This document shows positions 12,490-23,600 of a stretch of 64,000 nt of DNA, in pieces. The first letter of the stretch is position 1. Every line of letters begins with the position of its first letter. The DNA lies in the NCBI RefSeq assembly GCF_022539505.1, contig NC_061509.1, forward strand, positions 207,786,254 through 207,850,253, read 5' to 3'. The DNA comes from Lolium rigidum (Eukaryota; Streptophyta; Magnoliopsida; Poales; Poaceae). A program made the translations under genes and the position numbers. The notes beneath the pieces were generated by a model. It was not told the DNA's origin. It did no database searches and saw only the letters and a program-made list of their open reading frames with translations.

Positions 12490-13487
12490 GTGTCCGTGTT
12501 CAAACGTCTAGGGCCTCTCCCGCCTCGGAACAAGCACGCCGAGTCCTCTCGGGTAGAAGATCTCGAGGAACTAGAAGACGATAATGAAGAAGAAGATAAG
12601 TACCACCGGCCAAGGTGGTGCCCTGATGGACTCAGCCGTTCCCAAAAGCGTAGGGTTCAGCGACTACGTGGTTTGGAGGAAGCCGAAAGGTTATACCTGC
12701 ACACGTTAAGGAAGGCGCGGCCTGACCTGGCCGCGAAAATTCAGCGAACCCTGGACAAAGAGGGTCGGCCACAAAGGAAAGAGTGGCGCCCCAGACAAAA
12801 GAAAGCCGATGATGAGACATCGGCTGGCACAAACATGGTGTTCATCCTTCCAACGGAGTTTAGTGCTCCGAGATTAGACGAAGCACCCGTGGCACAACTT
12901 GATCGCGGCCCACGACCGGTTATCTTTGAGAAGCCACGAGAAAGAAGCTACGTACATCCGAAGGCCCCGTACTTGCGAGGCTATATCAATGGGCAGCCCG
13001 TCAACAAGATGCCGGTGGACACCGGAGCGGCAGTCAACATTATGCCATACTCCATGCTACGTCGGTTGGGACGCTCTAGCTCGGATCTCGATCAAGACCA
13101 ACGTGACACCGAGCGATTTCAACGGCCAAGCATCCGACGCACAAGGTGTTTTGAACGTGGATCCGACCGTAGGAAGGAAAACCATCCCTACGACGTTCTT
13201 TATTGTCGACAGCGAAGAGCACCTATGTTGTCCTGCTAGGGAGAGATTGGATCCACGCTAACCGTTGCATTCCATCCACGATGCACCAATGCCTAATACG
13301 ATGGGATGGAGATGAAGTAGAGGTCGTCCACGCAGATGATTCAGCCGAGATTTCAACGGCCGGCATGAACGTTTGGGAGACAACAGGCCAAGAGCCACTC
13401 TCGTGCATCAATTTGGACGACCGCGAGCGCATCGACGTGACGAAGGACGGGGTGAGGCTGTTCTTATCCACCGGCCTGACCGTGTAA
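12490..13487 (+). pseudogene. retroviral-type aspartic protease region, element 1
   Basis: Encodes a linker rich in Glu/Asp and Arg, then the protease core with the catalytic motif VDTGAAVNIMPYS (DTGA at 13018-13029). The remaining protease strands are in other frames: TTFFIVDSEEH near 13190-13220 and LLGRDWIHANRCIPSTMHQ near 13230-13300. This family cleaves the Gag-Pol polyprotein. At least two frame changes occur, near 13080 and 13215. Downstream the expected reverse transcriptase is absent. Confidence 0.75.
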
Positions 13488-13808
13488 CAAGAGCAACATC
13501 TATGGACAAACGTGGCGATGCCGATCCGTGTGATCGGCCCCAAAGATCTATGGAGGAACATTACAAAACCTTCATTGAGCTATTCAATCAACATGGAGGC
13601 CGATTCCAGCAATCGGCCAAAATTATCCTCAGCATACGTTCTGCCTGTGTTCAACGTCGATCTAATGGGCAGCGGTTTTACGTCGGCTGATGAGCTGGAA
13701 GAAGTCAACATTGGTCCTAACGGAGCCGACGTTCAAATACAAGTGCCTTGGCTAACTACGGAGCCGATATCCGCAGCTACCCGGCGGATTCGGCTCGGGG
13801 GCACCTAA
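13488..13808 (+). pseudogene. truncated protease-RT linker, element 1
   Basis: Contains LPVFNVDLMGSGFTSADELEEV, the linker that in complete relatives leads into reverse transcriptase. It ends with a PISAATRRIRLGG tail at 13806. The same linker and tail occur in element 2 (20100-20470), so the RT-to-integrase deletion is shared and probably ancestral to both copies. Confidence 0.6.
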
Positions 13809-13984
13809 TCGATGAACATGTGCGATACATGTGCAAGTGAAATATTGGGGGTCGATAGAAAAATCGGCCAAGAAAAAAAATTCTCATGATATACAGCCGA
13901 TGCACGGACATCGACTTTAGAGCTAAGAAACAAAGCCGATGCATAGCCATCGACTGTAGTACAATTACACAGGATCTACCCGCT

Positions 13985-15337
13985 GCGTGTTCAAGACGCG
14001 GATGGCCTTCTGCTTCCTGGAAGGAGTGAACAATGAGAGCTTCCTCAGCGGCAATGAGCCGATTTTGGTGCCAGAACCTTTTCTTCGAGGACTTCCAACC
14101 CTTTGCGCAAGGTCGCCGGCTCAGCAAGCACTCGTCGGAAGCGTCGCTTTGGCATGCAGGGCAGCCTTTTGCTCATTAAGCCGTTGATGTTTCGTCTACA
14201 ATATCGGCTTTCAACGGAAGAAAAGGTTATCGATGGTGGCAAGTTTGGCTGGCTCTGCATGGTGGCTGTCTCAGAATTGCCTGATTTCAAAACCCTTTGT
14301 CTGAACTGTGCGTCCTCACCGCTATTCTCGCCTTGAACTGAGGCTCGGGGGGCAGCTGACCTGGTAGATGCTCTGTTTTTAGAAGCCGATTGGGGTGTCA
14401 TCGGTTGGTCCTGCGTCGCAACCTTCGTCAAAGATGGTGAGTTCTTGCAGAAGAGGATCACTGGAGCTGGTGGGAGGAATTTAAGGGCTCTCTTGAAGGC
14501 AAGGGTCTTCTACATTATCCACCGCATCTCAAAGTCATCGCAAGAGTTGAAGGATAGATTTGTGAAGGACCGATGCGTTGCCATCGGCTCATTGAGCATT
14601 GGCTAAGTGGACAATCGGCAAAGTCCAGTATGAGGGGAAATCGGCTAAATTAGTTTAAAGGAAATCGGCAAAATCAAATTGGGGAAATTCTTCATTGATA
14701 AACAGGATTTCTTACATAAAGAGCTGATTGCTCTCAAAAGGAAGTACTAGGGGATACATTGCCCCATCTACTACTACTGATCCTATGCTAAGGGTCCTAT
14801 CTACGGCCATCGCTGCCTCGCCGCGCCGCCGCCGCCGCCGCCGGCCGGCGCTACTCCCGGCGGGCTCGCTCGCCGCCGCTGGCAGCCGGCCGCCGGCAGG
14901 GGCCCTCATTGTCCTCGTCCCTTCCTCGTCGAGCATCGTCGTCGCCGTCGCCGTCGGCGTCGGCCGAGGTTCCCCGGCCAGGGGCGTAGGCGCTTGGCCG
15001 GCGGTTCGTCGGAGGAGGTGTTGTCCTCCTCCTCCTCCTCCTCCTCCTCGGAGGAGGAGGTAAAGTCATCCCCAGGAGAAGCGATCGTCATCGCTCTCCT
15101 CCTCCGTTTCCCCGTCGGCAAGGAAGCGGAGGTCACTTTCCCCGTCCGGTCGAGGACTTGCCGTCCCTCCCGACCGGACGGAGAAGTCGTGACCGGACTC
15201 CTCCCCGCCTTCGATGGCGCAAGCCGGATGTTGGCCGCATGGGCCTCCTCCGGGTCCCACTCCGGCGTCGGCTCGCGGGAGGAGGAGGATTGGGTGGAAA
15301 GACCCGATGAGGCAGAGGAGGAGGAAGAAGAAGACAT
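13985..15337 (-). pseudogene. antisense gene remnant, element 1 (plant-mobile-domain type, PMD lost)
   Basis: Minus-strand coding remnant starting at 15337 with a Ser-rich N-terminus (MSSSSSSSASSG) and acidic and Arg-rich tracts (15060-14830), then basic and Ala/Arg-rich sequence and a leucine/glutamate segment at 14461-14045 (RKGLEVLEEKVLAPK). The ATG is 294 bp from the 3' LTR. Compared with element 2, the central plant mobile domain is deleted: about 1.35 kb remains versus 3.8 kb. Function is unknown. The ATG position near the 3' LTR is shared with element 2 (24378), which argues that the antisense frame is real. Confidence 0.55.
15017..15061 (+). repeat. (TCC)n-(GGA)n palindromic microsatellite
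   Basis: A run of TCC followed directly by GGAGGAGGAGG, forming a possible foldback. On the minus strand it lies in the Ser/Glu-rich part of the antisense frame. Confidence 0.8.
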
Positions 15338-15630
15338 GGCTACGGAGGTATGGGGGTTTTTTGCCGATGGCTAGTACGGAGCAACAGGGTGAAGGGGCGA
15401 ACTGCTCGAGCGGTTAAATAAAAGGGGATATAGTGGAGATTCAATGCCACAGCAGTTTCCGAGGAAGTGGTGCCCAACAGAAAAAAAATTGCCAGGTCAC
15501 GCGGAGAAGTGGAAGAGGCAAGGCATCATGATGAAGGATATCGCGGCGGTTCCGCTCCGCCACGATTATGACCCGACGAAGAAAAAGCAGAGTGATTTTG
15601 GAATTATCATTTCCAAAACCAGGGGGCATG

Positions 15631-16799
15631 TGTTATCACCAGAATTTGACCGGATCAGAGGTGGGCCGCGATTGAAGATGGGCTTGAAGAATATACATAG
15701 AAGAAATACATGAATCGGCCTTATATGTAAAGTTTGGGCTAGTTTGCCCGTGTATCTGTGACATAGTAGGATACGTGTCGGTTAGATAGAGTTTGGCTCG
15801 TGCCCGGTTAGGATTATTCCCACGTTAGAAAGTCTACGGACTATAAATATGTATCTAGGGTTTATGAAATAAACAACAATCACGTTCACCACAAACCAAT
15901 CTAGGCGCATCGCCAACTCCCTTGTCTCGAGGGTTTCTTCCTGGTAAGATCATGTCTGCCTAGATCGCATCTTGCGATCTAGGCAAGCACACGTTTATTC
16001 GTCGTTCATGGCGTTGCTCGTGTCGAAGCCTTGTTGATGGCGAGCAACGTAGTTATCATAGATGTGTTAGGGCTAGCATTGTTCATCGTATCATATGTTG
16101 TCGTCAGTGCAACCCTTAGACATCTAGCCGCCCTTACACCTATCTTAGGTGTAAGGGCGGCACCCCGCTTGATCATTATTTAGTAGATCCGATCCGTTAT
16201 GATTGCTCCTTGTTCTTCAAGGATTAGTTTAATATCTCGCATAGTTAGGCCTTACAAACGGGTTGAAGGATCCAAAGTGGCGCGTAGGGTGTAGGTTTGC
16301 TAGCCCTAGACAGGATGTTCCGGGGATCAACTTCGTGTTGGTTTTTAGGCCTTGTCTAGGGTCGGTTTACGATCACCGTGCGTGGCCGCCGTGCTCAATC
16401 ACGAGTAGGATGTTCCGATTATGCGGTGAAAACCCTAAATCGTAGTAGGTCGTTTTAGCTTTATTTTGATCAAGCAGGACCACTCATATATTCGTACACC
16501 TCGTACGGATCATGGGTGGATCAGCTCTTTGAGCCGATTCACAGGACAACTCGAGAGCCGATCGAGGCTCGTATTTAATGTTTACGTGTATGCCAGTGCA
16601 GGAAACTAAGCGAGGCACAATCCAACACCTTCCCGACTCGGTATAGGTCAGGTGGCACGCCCTTGCACCAAGCATCGGACGTGCGTGCCGAGTCCTTGCG
16701 GGCCGTCGCCGGAGGGACCAGGGCCAGCCGCAGTCCTGGGAGCCTCCCGGCTCTACCGTGTTGCCCGTCGCTGCTCGCCGGTGGGTTTCTGACCGCAAC
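15631..16799 (+). repeat. 3' LTR of gypsy element 1
   Basis: 1169 bp, closely similar to the LTR at 8958. It ends at CAAC without the final A found in the other copies; the next base is T. Many differences from the 5' LTR are at CTG/CAG sites, for example CTGACCAGG versus CCGACTCGG. Confidence 0.9.
15957..16161 (+). other. paired hairpins in the LTR leader (element 1, 3' LTR)
   Basis: Same two hairpins as at 9283-9488. Here they lie at 15957-15985 and 16127-16161. Both stems are intact. Confidence 0.8.
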
Positions 16800-17346
16800 T
16801 GTACTAAAGAAGCAACAGCAATTTCATAAGTAGGAGCAAGTTCTACCAAGTGTCTATCTTCAAAATCTTCAGCGGTACTAACATGAGTGAAAAAATCTTC
16901 TATATTATCTCTCCCAATTATAGACCCACGTCCTACCAAGCATGTCTTTCAGTAGTGAACTTAGGAGGAAACATGATGAAATAAACTAAAGGTAAATAAA
17001 GTAAATGCAAGTAACTATTTTTTTTGTGTTTTTGACATAGAGAACAAGACAGTAAATAAAGTAAAACTAGCAACTAATTTTTTTGTGTTTTTGATATAGA
17101 GCAAACAAAGCAGTAAAATAAAGTAAAGTAAAGCAAGACAAAAACAAAGTAAAGAGATTGGATGTGGGAGACTCCCCTTGCAGCGTGTCTTGATCTCCCC
17201 GCGCAACGCGCCGAAAAAGAGCTTGATGCGTGCGTCGACACGTCCGTTGGGAACCCCAAGAGGAAGGTGTGATGCGTACAGTAGCAAGTTTTCCCTCGTA
17301 AAGAAACCAAGGTTTATCGAACCAGGAGGAGCCAAGAAGCATGTTG
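16800..17346 (-). mobile_element. minus-strand gypsy fragment: Gag start, leader, primer site and LTR end
   Basis: On the minus strand this reads LTR end (17346 to 17224, ending CACGCATCA), a degraded primer-binding site near 17213-17194 (GGCGC...GGGGAG, resembling the tRNA-Asp type), a T-rich leader with two copies of a TTTTTGTGTTTTTGA-like unit, and an ATG at about 16975 (MFPPKFTTERHAW). The Gag-like start continues to 16800 in changing frames (IIGRDNIEDFFTHVSTAEDF). It is cut by gap 1 on one side and by the 3' LTR of element 1 on the other. Confidence 0.75.
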
Positions 17347-17446
17347 NNNNNNNNNNNNNNNNNNNNNNNNNNNNNNNNNNNNNNNNNNNNNNNNNNNNNN
17401 NNNNNNNNNNNNNNNNNNNNNNNNNNNNNNNNNNNNNNNNNNNNNN
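17347..17446. other. assembly gap of 100 N
   Basis: Exactly 100 N, a conventional scaffold gap of unknown true size. It separates an LTR interior on the left from CACTA DNA on the right. Confidence 0.99.
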
Positions 17447-18550
17447 CATTTCAAAACCATTTCAAAATCTTTATTTGCAACCAGTGAGCATCAACATGAG
17501 CATTCATTTCATTTCCATTTCCATTTTAAATAGTGAAGTAGCAATAGTGAACTAAACCGAGAGAACTATTTTAAATGAACCGAGTAGCATTTCCATTTCA
17601 TTTACACTATAATAAAAAACCCCAACTCAATTTCTTTTTTCAACGTAGCACTTAGTATATAAAGCATTTTATTAAAGCATTTTATTTTTATTTCCATCTC
17701 AACCGAAGCAAACCAGAAGCATAATGCAGCAGCAAACACTAAAATAAAAATCAACTAAATGAAACTAGCTACTGCAAGTTTATATATCAAAACCAGTTTA
17801 GCTACTGCAGCTAAATCAATTTTCATTTTAGCTACTGCAACTAAACCATTTTAGCTACTGCAACAAAACTAATTTAGCTAAATGAACCAGAGAATTGCTA
17901 ACATAATTTGACAGTAGCATGAGCATGAGGTTTTTTCACAGTAGCATTTCACCATAACCATCACCCTCCAACACATAACATTCCAATTCTCCAGCTAAAT
18001 GAACCATTTTAGCAAACCAGAGAGCAAAACCTAAATGAACTAAACCAATTTAGCTAGCAAAACCATTTTCATTTTCATTTAATGAAGAACTAACATACTG
18101 TCTAGTGTCTAGTTTTTATTTTCAGTAGCATTTCATGTAGCATTTGCATTAGGCATTTTCGGTAGCATCCTACATCTCAATTTTTTTCTTACTGCACCAG
18201 AGAGCATAAACCTAAATGACCCTAAATCGACCAGAGCACATCAAGAACTATAAACTACTACAAGAACTAAGGATTTTTGGAGGCAAGAACTTCAATTTTT
18301 TCTTACTGCCACCAGAGCACATCAAGCATTCTTGCAAGAACTACTGCAAGCACTAAGGATTCGAATGCACATCAAGAACTACTGCAAGAATTCGGAGGAG
18401 AGAGAGGGAAGGAAGAGGGGGATGGAGAGGGGAAGGGGGTTCTTACCAACGGTGATGGTGGCGTGCTGCTCCTCTCCGTGATGGTGGCCGGCGCGCAACG
18501 CCCTCCTCCTCCTCTCGGCGACGGTGGCGACGGCGGCCGGTGCGTGACGC
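17447..18550 (-). mobile_element. left part of the large CACTA element
   Basis: AT-rich DNA with repeated CATTTCATTTCC-like, ACTGCAA and AACCATTTTAGC words, followed from about 18390 by a G-rich segment. It belongs with 25713-30864: gypsy element 2 sits between them with the target duplication GACGC (18546-18550 and 25708-25712). No terminal repeat is seen on this side; it is probably in or beyond gap 1. No second CACTA protein was recognised here. Confidence 0.6.
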
Positions 18551-19724
18551 TGTTATCACCAGATTTTGGCCAAATCAGGAGGTGGGCTGCGATCAGGATG
18601 GGCTTGGAAGATTACACGTTGAAGATCTCTGAAGCGGCCTTGTTCAGTGAAATTGGGCCAGATTGCCCATGTGTCTTTAATTGTAATAGTTTGTATCTAG
18701 ATTAAAAGTTAGAGTTTATCTCGTGTACGGTTTATTGCACGCCCACATTAGAAAGTCCGCTGGACTATATATATGTACCTAGGGTTTATGGAATAAACAA
18801 CAACCAACGTTCAACCACAAACAAATCTCGGCGCATCGCCAACCCCTTCGTCTCGAGGGTTTCTACCGGTAAGCATCATGCTGCCTAGATCGCATCTTGC
18901 GATCTAGGCAAGACCTGCTCTGCCTACGTTGTTCATGCGTTGCTCGTCTCGAAGCCTTTTTGATGGCGAGCAACGTAGTTATCTTAGACATGTTAGGGTT
19001 GGCATTGTTCTTCATATTACATGCTTTCGTAGTGCAACCCTTGCATGTCTAGTCGCCCTTACACCTATCTTAGGTGTAGGGGCGGCACCCGCTTGATCAT
19101 AGTTTAGTAGATCCGATCCGTTACGGTTGCTCCTTGTTCTACAAGGATTAGTTTAATATCCGCAATAGTTAGGCCTTACAAGGGGTCGGAGGATCCAGCG
19201 GGCGTGTAGGGTGGCGTTCGCTAGTCCTAGAACGGATGTTCCGGGGATCAACCTCGTGTTGGTTTTAGGCCCTGTCTAGGATCGGAACTTACGGTCACCG
19301 TGCGCGAGCGCGAGGCCCAATCCTGAGTAGAATGATCCGATTATGCGGTGAAAACCCTAAATCGTCGTAGATCTCATTAGCTTTACCTTGATCAAGCAGG
19401 GACCACCATATATTCGGACACCTCGTCTGAATCATGGGTGGATTGGCTCTTTGAGCCGATTCACGGGATAACACCGAGAGCCGATCGAGGCTCGTATTTA
19501 ACGTTTACGTGTGTGCCCCTGCAGGAAACTAAGCGAGGCATCATCCACACCTTCTGACCAGGTATAGGTCAGGTGGCACGCCCTTGTGATAAACATCGGC
19601 GCGTGCGACCGGGGAGGCTTTGCGGGCCGTCGCTCGAGAGGACCGGGGCCAGCCGCAGCCCTAGTTGTTCCCGGCTCTACCGTGTTGCCCGTCTCTGCCC
19701 GCCAGGGGGTTTCTGACGTCAACA
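18551..19724 (+). repeat. 5' LTR of gypsy element 2
   Basis: 1174 bp, TGTTATCACC to CAACA. Followed by the candidate primer-binding site TGGCACGCCCGGTGGGAC at 19730-19747. It contains a 45-bp stretch near 19447-19492 that is absent from the 3' LTR. Confidence 0.95.
18882..19086 (+). other. paired hairpins in the LTR leader (element 2, 5' LTR)
   Basis: Hairpin 1 at 18882-18910 is intact. Hairpin 2 at 19052-19086 has two mismatches in the lower stem. Confidence 0.75.
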
Positions 19725-19785
19725 CATTCTGGCACGCCCGGTGGGACACCCTTCGACATTCGACAACATCGCCATCCGCATCCGA

Positions 19786-19869
19786 GATGGCGGAAAGCGC
19801 TCCGGTCAAGTACGAGGATCTTCCTGATGAGTTAAAGAAGAAAAACGACGAAATCGAGGCAGTCCTCTA
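19786..19869 (+). pseudogene. Gag N-terminal stub, element 2
   Basis: ATG at 19786 begins MAESAPVKYEDLPDELKKKN, homologous to element 1 at 10185, and stops at 19867-19869 (TAA). Nearly all of Gag and protease is missing between here and 19920. Confidence 0.6.
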
Positions 19870-19939
19870 AGCCGAACTCATCGGCTCTCTCCACAGAACC
19901 CGCTCCCAGGGCCAACCAGGACACTCGTTCAGCATCAAC

Positions 19940-20470
19940 ATGGTAGAACTTGGGTACCGCTCTGGTAGGGGTAGTGATGGGGGCAGCTGCTCTCATAGCA
20001 GGAATGGAGGAGGAGCCGACCCACGCAACCGGCTCCGACACTTCCACCAAGTCCTGGTGATGATCAAAATGGAGGCCGACTCTAGCGATCGGACCGTGTT
20101 ATCCGCGCCGCTCGCTCTCCCAGTATTTGGCGTCGACCTCACGGGGGACGGAAAGATGGGGTATGGGTTCACCTCGGCTGATGAGCTGGAGGAAGTCGAC
20201 ATCGGCCATGGGGACAAGCCGCGACCAACTTTTATCAGCAAGAAGGTGGATCCACAGCTCAGGAGTCAGATGATTGCTCTTTTGAAGGAATACCCAAGCA
20301 CAAATGAGACATCGGCTGGTACGAACACGATGCTCGTTCTCCCTACGGAGCCTAGTACTCTAGGATTACACGAGGGATATTACGAAACCTTCATGGAGCG
20401 CTTCGATCTAGCGAGTCTGGCGAGTGCAGTCCCTTGGCATAATGCAAAGCCGATATCTGCAGTCACCTGA
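19940..20470 (+). pseudogene. protease-RT linker remnant, element 2
   Basis: 176 codons. Begins with a Gag-like segment, then carries GFTSADELEEVDIGHGDK and KKVDPQLRSQMIALLKEYP. In autonomous plant gypsy polyproteins this precedes the reverse transcriptase (the stretch before CFAW). The sequence then jumps to a tail (PWHNAKPISAVT) shared with element 1, so RT through integrase has been deleted. No catalytic residues remain. Confidence 0.65.
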
Positions 20471-20629
20471 CAGATTCGGCTCGGGGGAGGCATATAATCA
20501 GCAGACAGACGCATGGGCAAGGAAATGTCAGGAGCCGATGGAAAATCATCGGCCAGTAAAAAAAAAATCACAAATGTAGCAAGTACAGCAAGACCCAGTC
20601 CAGCGAAACACCATCTGTCTCTGAAGGCC

Positions 20630-23600
20630 CTACTGAAGAAACACGCCGAGGGCGAGAACGGCGTCAACACGGATGCGATCTGCCTCAGCAATCTCAGCCT
20701 GGTCATCCTCGTCCTTACCCGTCACCAGCTGATTGCTCGGGGTACGGATTTCAGCCAGATCGGTCTTCAGATCGGCTGTGAGGCCTCTTGCTTCGTCTTG
20801 AGAACGGGCAACAAGGGCTTCCTTGTCTTGGATAAGCTGTTTAGTCACCCTTACCTTCTCTTCAAGATTCTCCGTACTCCTTGCGCGGGGTCTCGAGTTC
20901 GGCGCGAGTGGCGAAGTGTCCGTCGTGGCGTCCGGCCGCAGCCTTCTTCTCATTGAGCCGTCGACACTTTTCGGCAATATCGGCTCTCGGCGGAAGTTGG
21001 GAGTGGCGAAGAGTAATCCTTTGGCGAGCCGTTTGCACCCTTGACTTGAAGGCCGACAAGGTAGCGGCGGGCCGGCAGCTGCACTTGCGGGGTCATAGGG
21101 AGATGAGGCCGGATATCCTCGAAGATGCCTTTGGCTTCCTCGGAATTCTCAATCAGAATATCGGTTGAGGCGAGAAAGCAAGTCTTTGAGACGGCTGGAG
21201 TTGACCACGGACCGTACTAGGGTTCGGCTCTCCACTTGCCTTGGAAGAAGGCTGGTTCGATGGATTACGGGTCGAACGTAAGCAAGCTCGAGAGATCACA
21301 ACCACGATAGGGTAAACAAAGTGAGTTTAGCGAGGCAATGGGGGAATTGATGGAGCCAAGGAGGGGAGACATACCTCTCCCAAGGAAGGAGGAACGGCCG
21401 ACGCGGTAACAATCGGCTTTTACGTGGACTCGGGTGGGTCAGCCACTTGGGCAGCCGCTATCGTCGAGGTAGCTAGATCCAGAGTAGCGGACGGCCTCGG
21501 TACCTCCTCAACGCCTCCGCTAGAAGTTTCCGCGGCCTGCAAGAGGAAGTGATTAGCCGATCCAAATGACAAGGGGATAGCATGAAAGTGTGACCAAGAA
21601 GATAATTACGTTTGAGACCTCCTGGCTTGATGAAGAGGCTCGTGGGTTCTTACGAGCCCTTTTGACACAGCGGTGCTTCGTGCGTAACCCCGATCTGGTC
21701 GAGGCCTGGGGGGCAGGGGGTTCAGTGATCGACCTTTTCTTGGAAGCCGGCGCTGGCGAAGCCGTCTGACTCTGGGTAGTGGACCTCTCGGAATCACCCG
21801 AGCTCGAGTCTCCCTGGCTGGTTTCTTCGGCCCCGCTGGAGGATCCTTCAATGGAGGCCTGTAGGAAAGGATACAAGCGTGTTATAAACAAATTTTTTGA
21901 GAACGGACAAGCGCCTACAGGGTCTGAATCAACTTACACGCAAGCTTTCTTGAGCCGGAGCTTTACGCTTCAGAGTTTTCCTGGCCGCCACCTTCCTCAC
22001 CGCCGTCCTCGCCTGAGTCGAGGCTCGGGGGGCAGCGGCCACTGAAGATGCTCTACTCTTGGGAGCCGATTTCGGTGAAATCGGTCGACTACTACATTAT
22101 GACTTTCTTCGGGGGTGGCGAGCTCGGCGGAAGAGAACCACTGGTGCCGGGAGGAAGAAATACGAAAGGGGAACCGTCGGCTTGTGTGGGAGCCGGGCCA
22201 TCTTGTTGCTTGCTAGGAGAAAGAGTCGAGTCACGTAGACAATCACCATTAAGGCGAGTTACAAGAAATGCTTAAGTGACGGTACACAGTACGCAGGGGG
22301 ATCATACTCGGTGTCAAGCTCTTTCGAGCGGCGGTCCTAGGGCCCTCCTGAAGACGTGGGTCTTCCACATAGACCACCAAGTTTCAAAGCCATCGGTAGT
22401 GAAGGAGAAACGGAGGTCATGGGGAATTGGTATGGCCAAAGCGTCAAAGAAGGTATAGCACCTTTGGGCAGTGAGGATGTCAGGCAGTTCAGCTCTCGCT
22501 TGCTTGTCGGGTGGTGTAAGAAGAAGTGTGGAGGCACCTGTCCGAGACCAAGCTGTCGAGCCGCTACTACTGGTTGATAACACTCATAGCCGGGCTTGAT
22601 GATCCGGTTCGAGGTACTCATGCCAACAGGGAGGAAGCAAGGACGAATCATGAGGGAGTACAAGTGCTGTGTGCTGGCGTCATCGGCAAAGTCATCCAAT
22701 CGGAAAGAGACGGGGTTTTCAAAATTTGCCGATTCAGTGTAAGGGTGGAACAGGGGGTTGTCCAAACCTTGGAAGAAAATCTTAAACCACCCTGCTGCTT
22801 CCTTGGGGATCAGCCTGCTGCCGGGAGACCATACGGGGCTTGGTCGTAGGCTGGTGCATCGAATTTCCTTTCCGGTTACATCCGGAAAGGTGCGGGTGGT
22901 CAGCGATGGGAAGTCCGGGATTTGGTTTTGGAAGTATAGTTGGGCCCATAGCTCGAATGAACCACCGGGGGCCGCCGGTTTAATTGTCTTGCGAGAGAAC
23001 AGTTTGTCGAGACATCGGTTGAAGGGATCGATAAATCTCTCCAAGAAATAGTTTGCCTAGGCCGAGTCGGGTGCCTTTAGCAAGTTCATAGGCCAGGGAG
23101 AGGTAATTCTTGGTGGGAGCAAGTGATGGACCGCAGAATATGAAGTGCTCCAGCCAGAAATTCAGGAAGGCTGTGTGATCCCTCTCTGTCACATGGCCTT
23201 TGGTTTTCATATAGCGATTGAGATAGGCACCCCAGCTGGTACACTCTTTTTTAGAGGAGAGAGTGAAAGGGACTTTTGGCGGCTTGAATGCGGAAGGGCT
23301 GGGGGATGCAATGTCTAGCCACGTGATCATGGCCACATCCGGTAGGGTCGGGGTCATAGGGCCATGACCAAACATGAAACGGTTCGGTGCATCGGACCGA
23401 AGTAGCCGATGGTTTTCGGGATGTTCTCATTCTTCTCAAGAGGAGATAGCGATAATGACGGGGCATCGGCTATCCCTATGGTTTCCCAAGTGGCATAGTG
23501 GGATTTTGATACCCTATTGTACCATGCCACCCAACCTTCGAGGAGGATTAGGCCGGGCTCGCGAGCGGTCGGCCCGGAAGTCGGATCTAGGTTCACGGCT

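Larger units (their letters stand above)
8958..16799 (+). mobile_element. non-autonomous gypsy retrotransposon, element 1
   Basis: Two LTRs beginning TGTTATCACC (8958-10122 and 15631-16799) flank 5.5 kb of internal DNA. Plus-strand Gag and aspartic protease remnants lie at 10185-13808. No reverse transcriptase, RNase H or integrase motifs are present. The 3' half is non-coding on + and carries an antisense gene remnant on -. A polypurine tract AGGGGGCA ends 2 bases before the 3' LTR. The 5' flank is GTAAG (in CACTA DNA) and the 3' flank is GTACT (in a different retroelement), so no target duplication is seen. Confidence 0.9.

Noticed and set aside
14728..15069. Pro/Ala/Arg-rich plus-strand frame
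   Set aside because: Shadow of the antisense Ser/Glu/Arg-rich frame and a TCC/GGA microsatellite.
22337..23596. PMD protein as a host gene
   Set aside because: It lies wholly inside gypsy element 2, between its LTRs, and has a counterpart in element 1, so it is element-borne.
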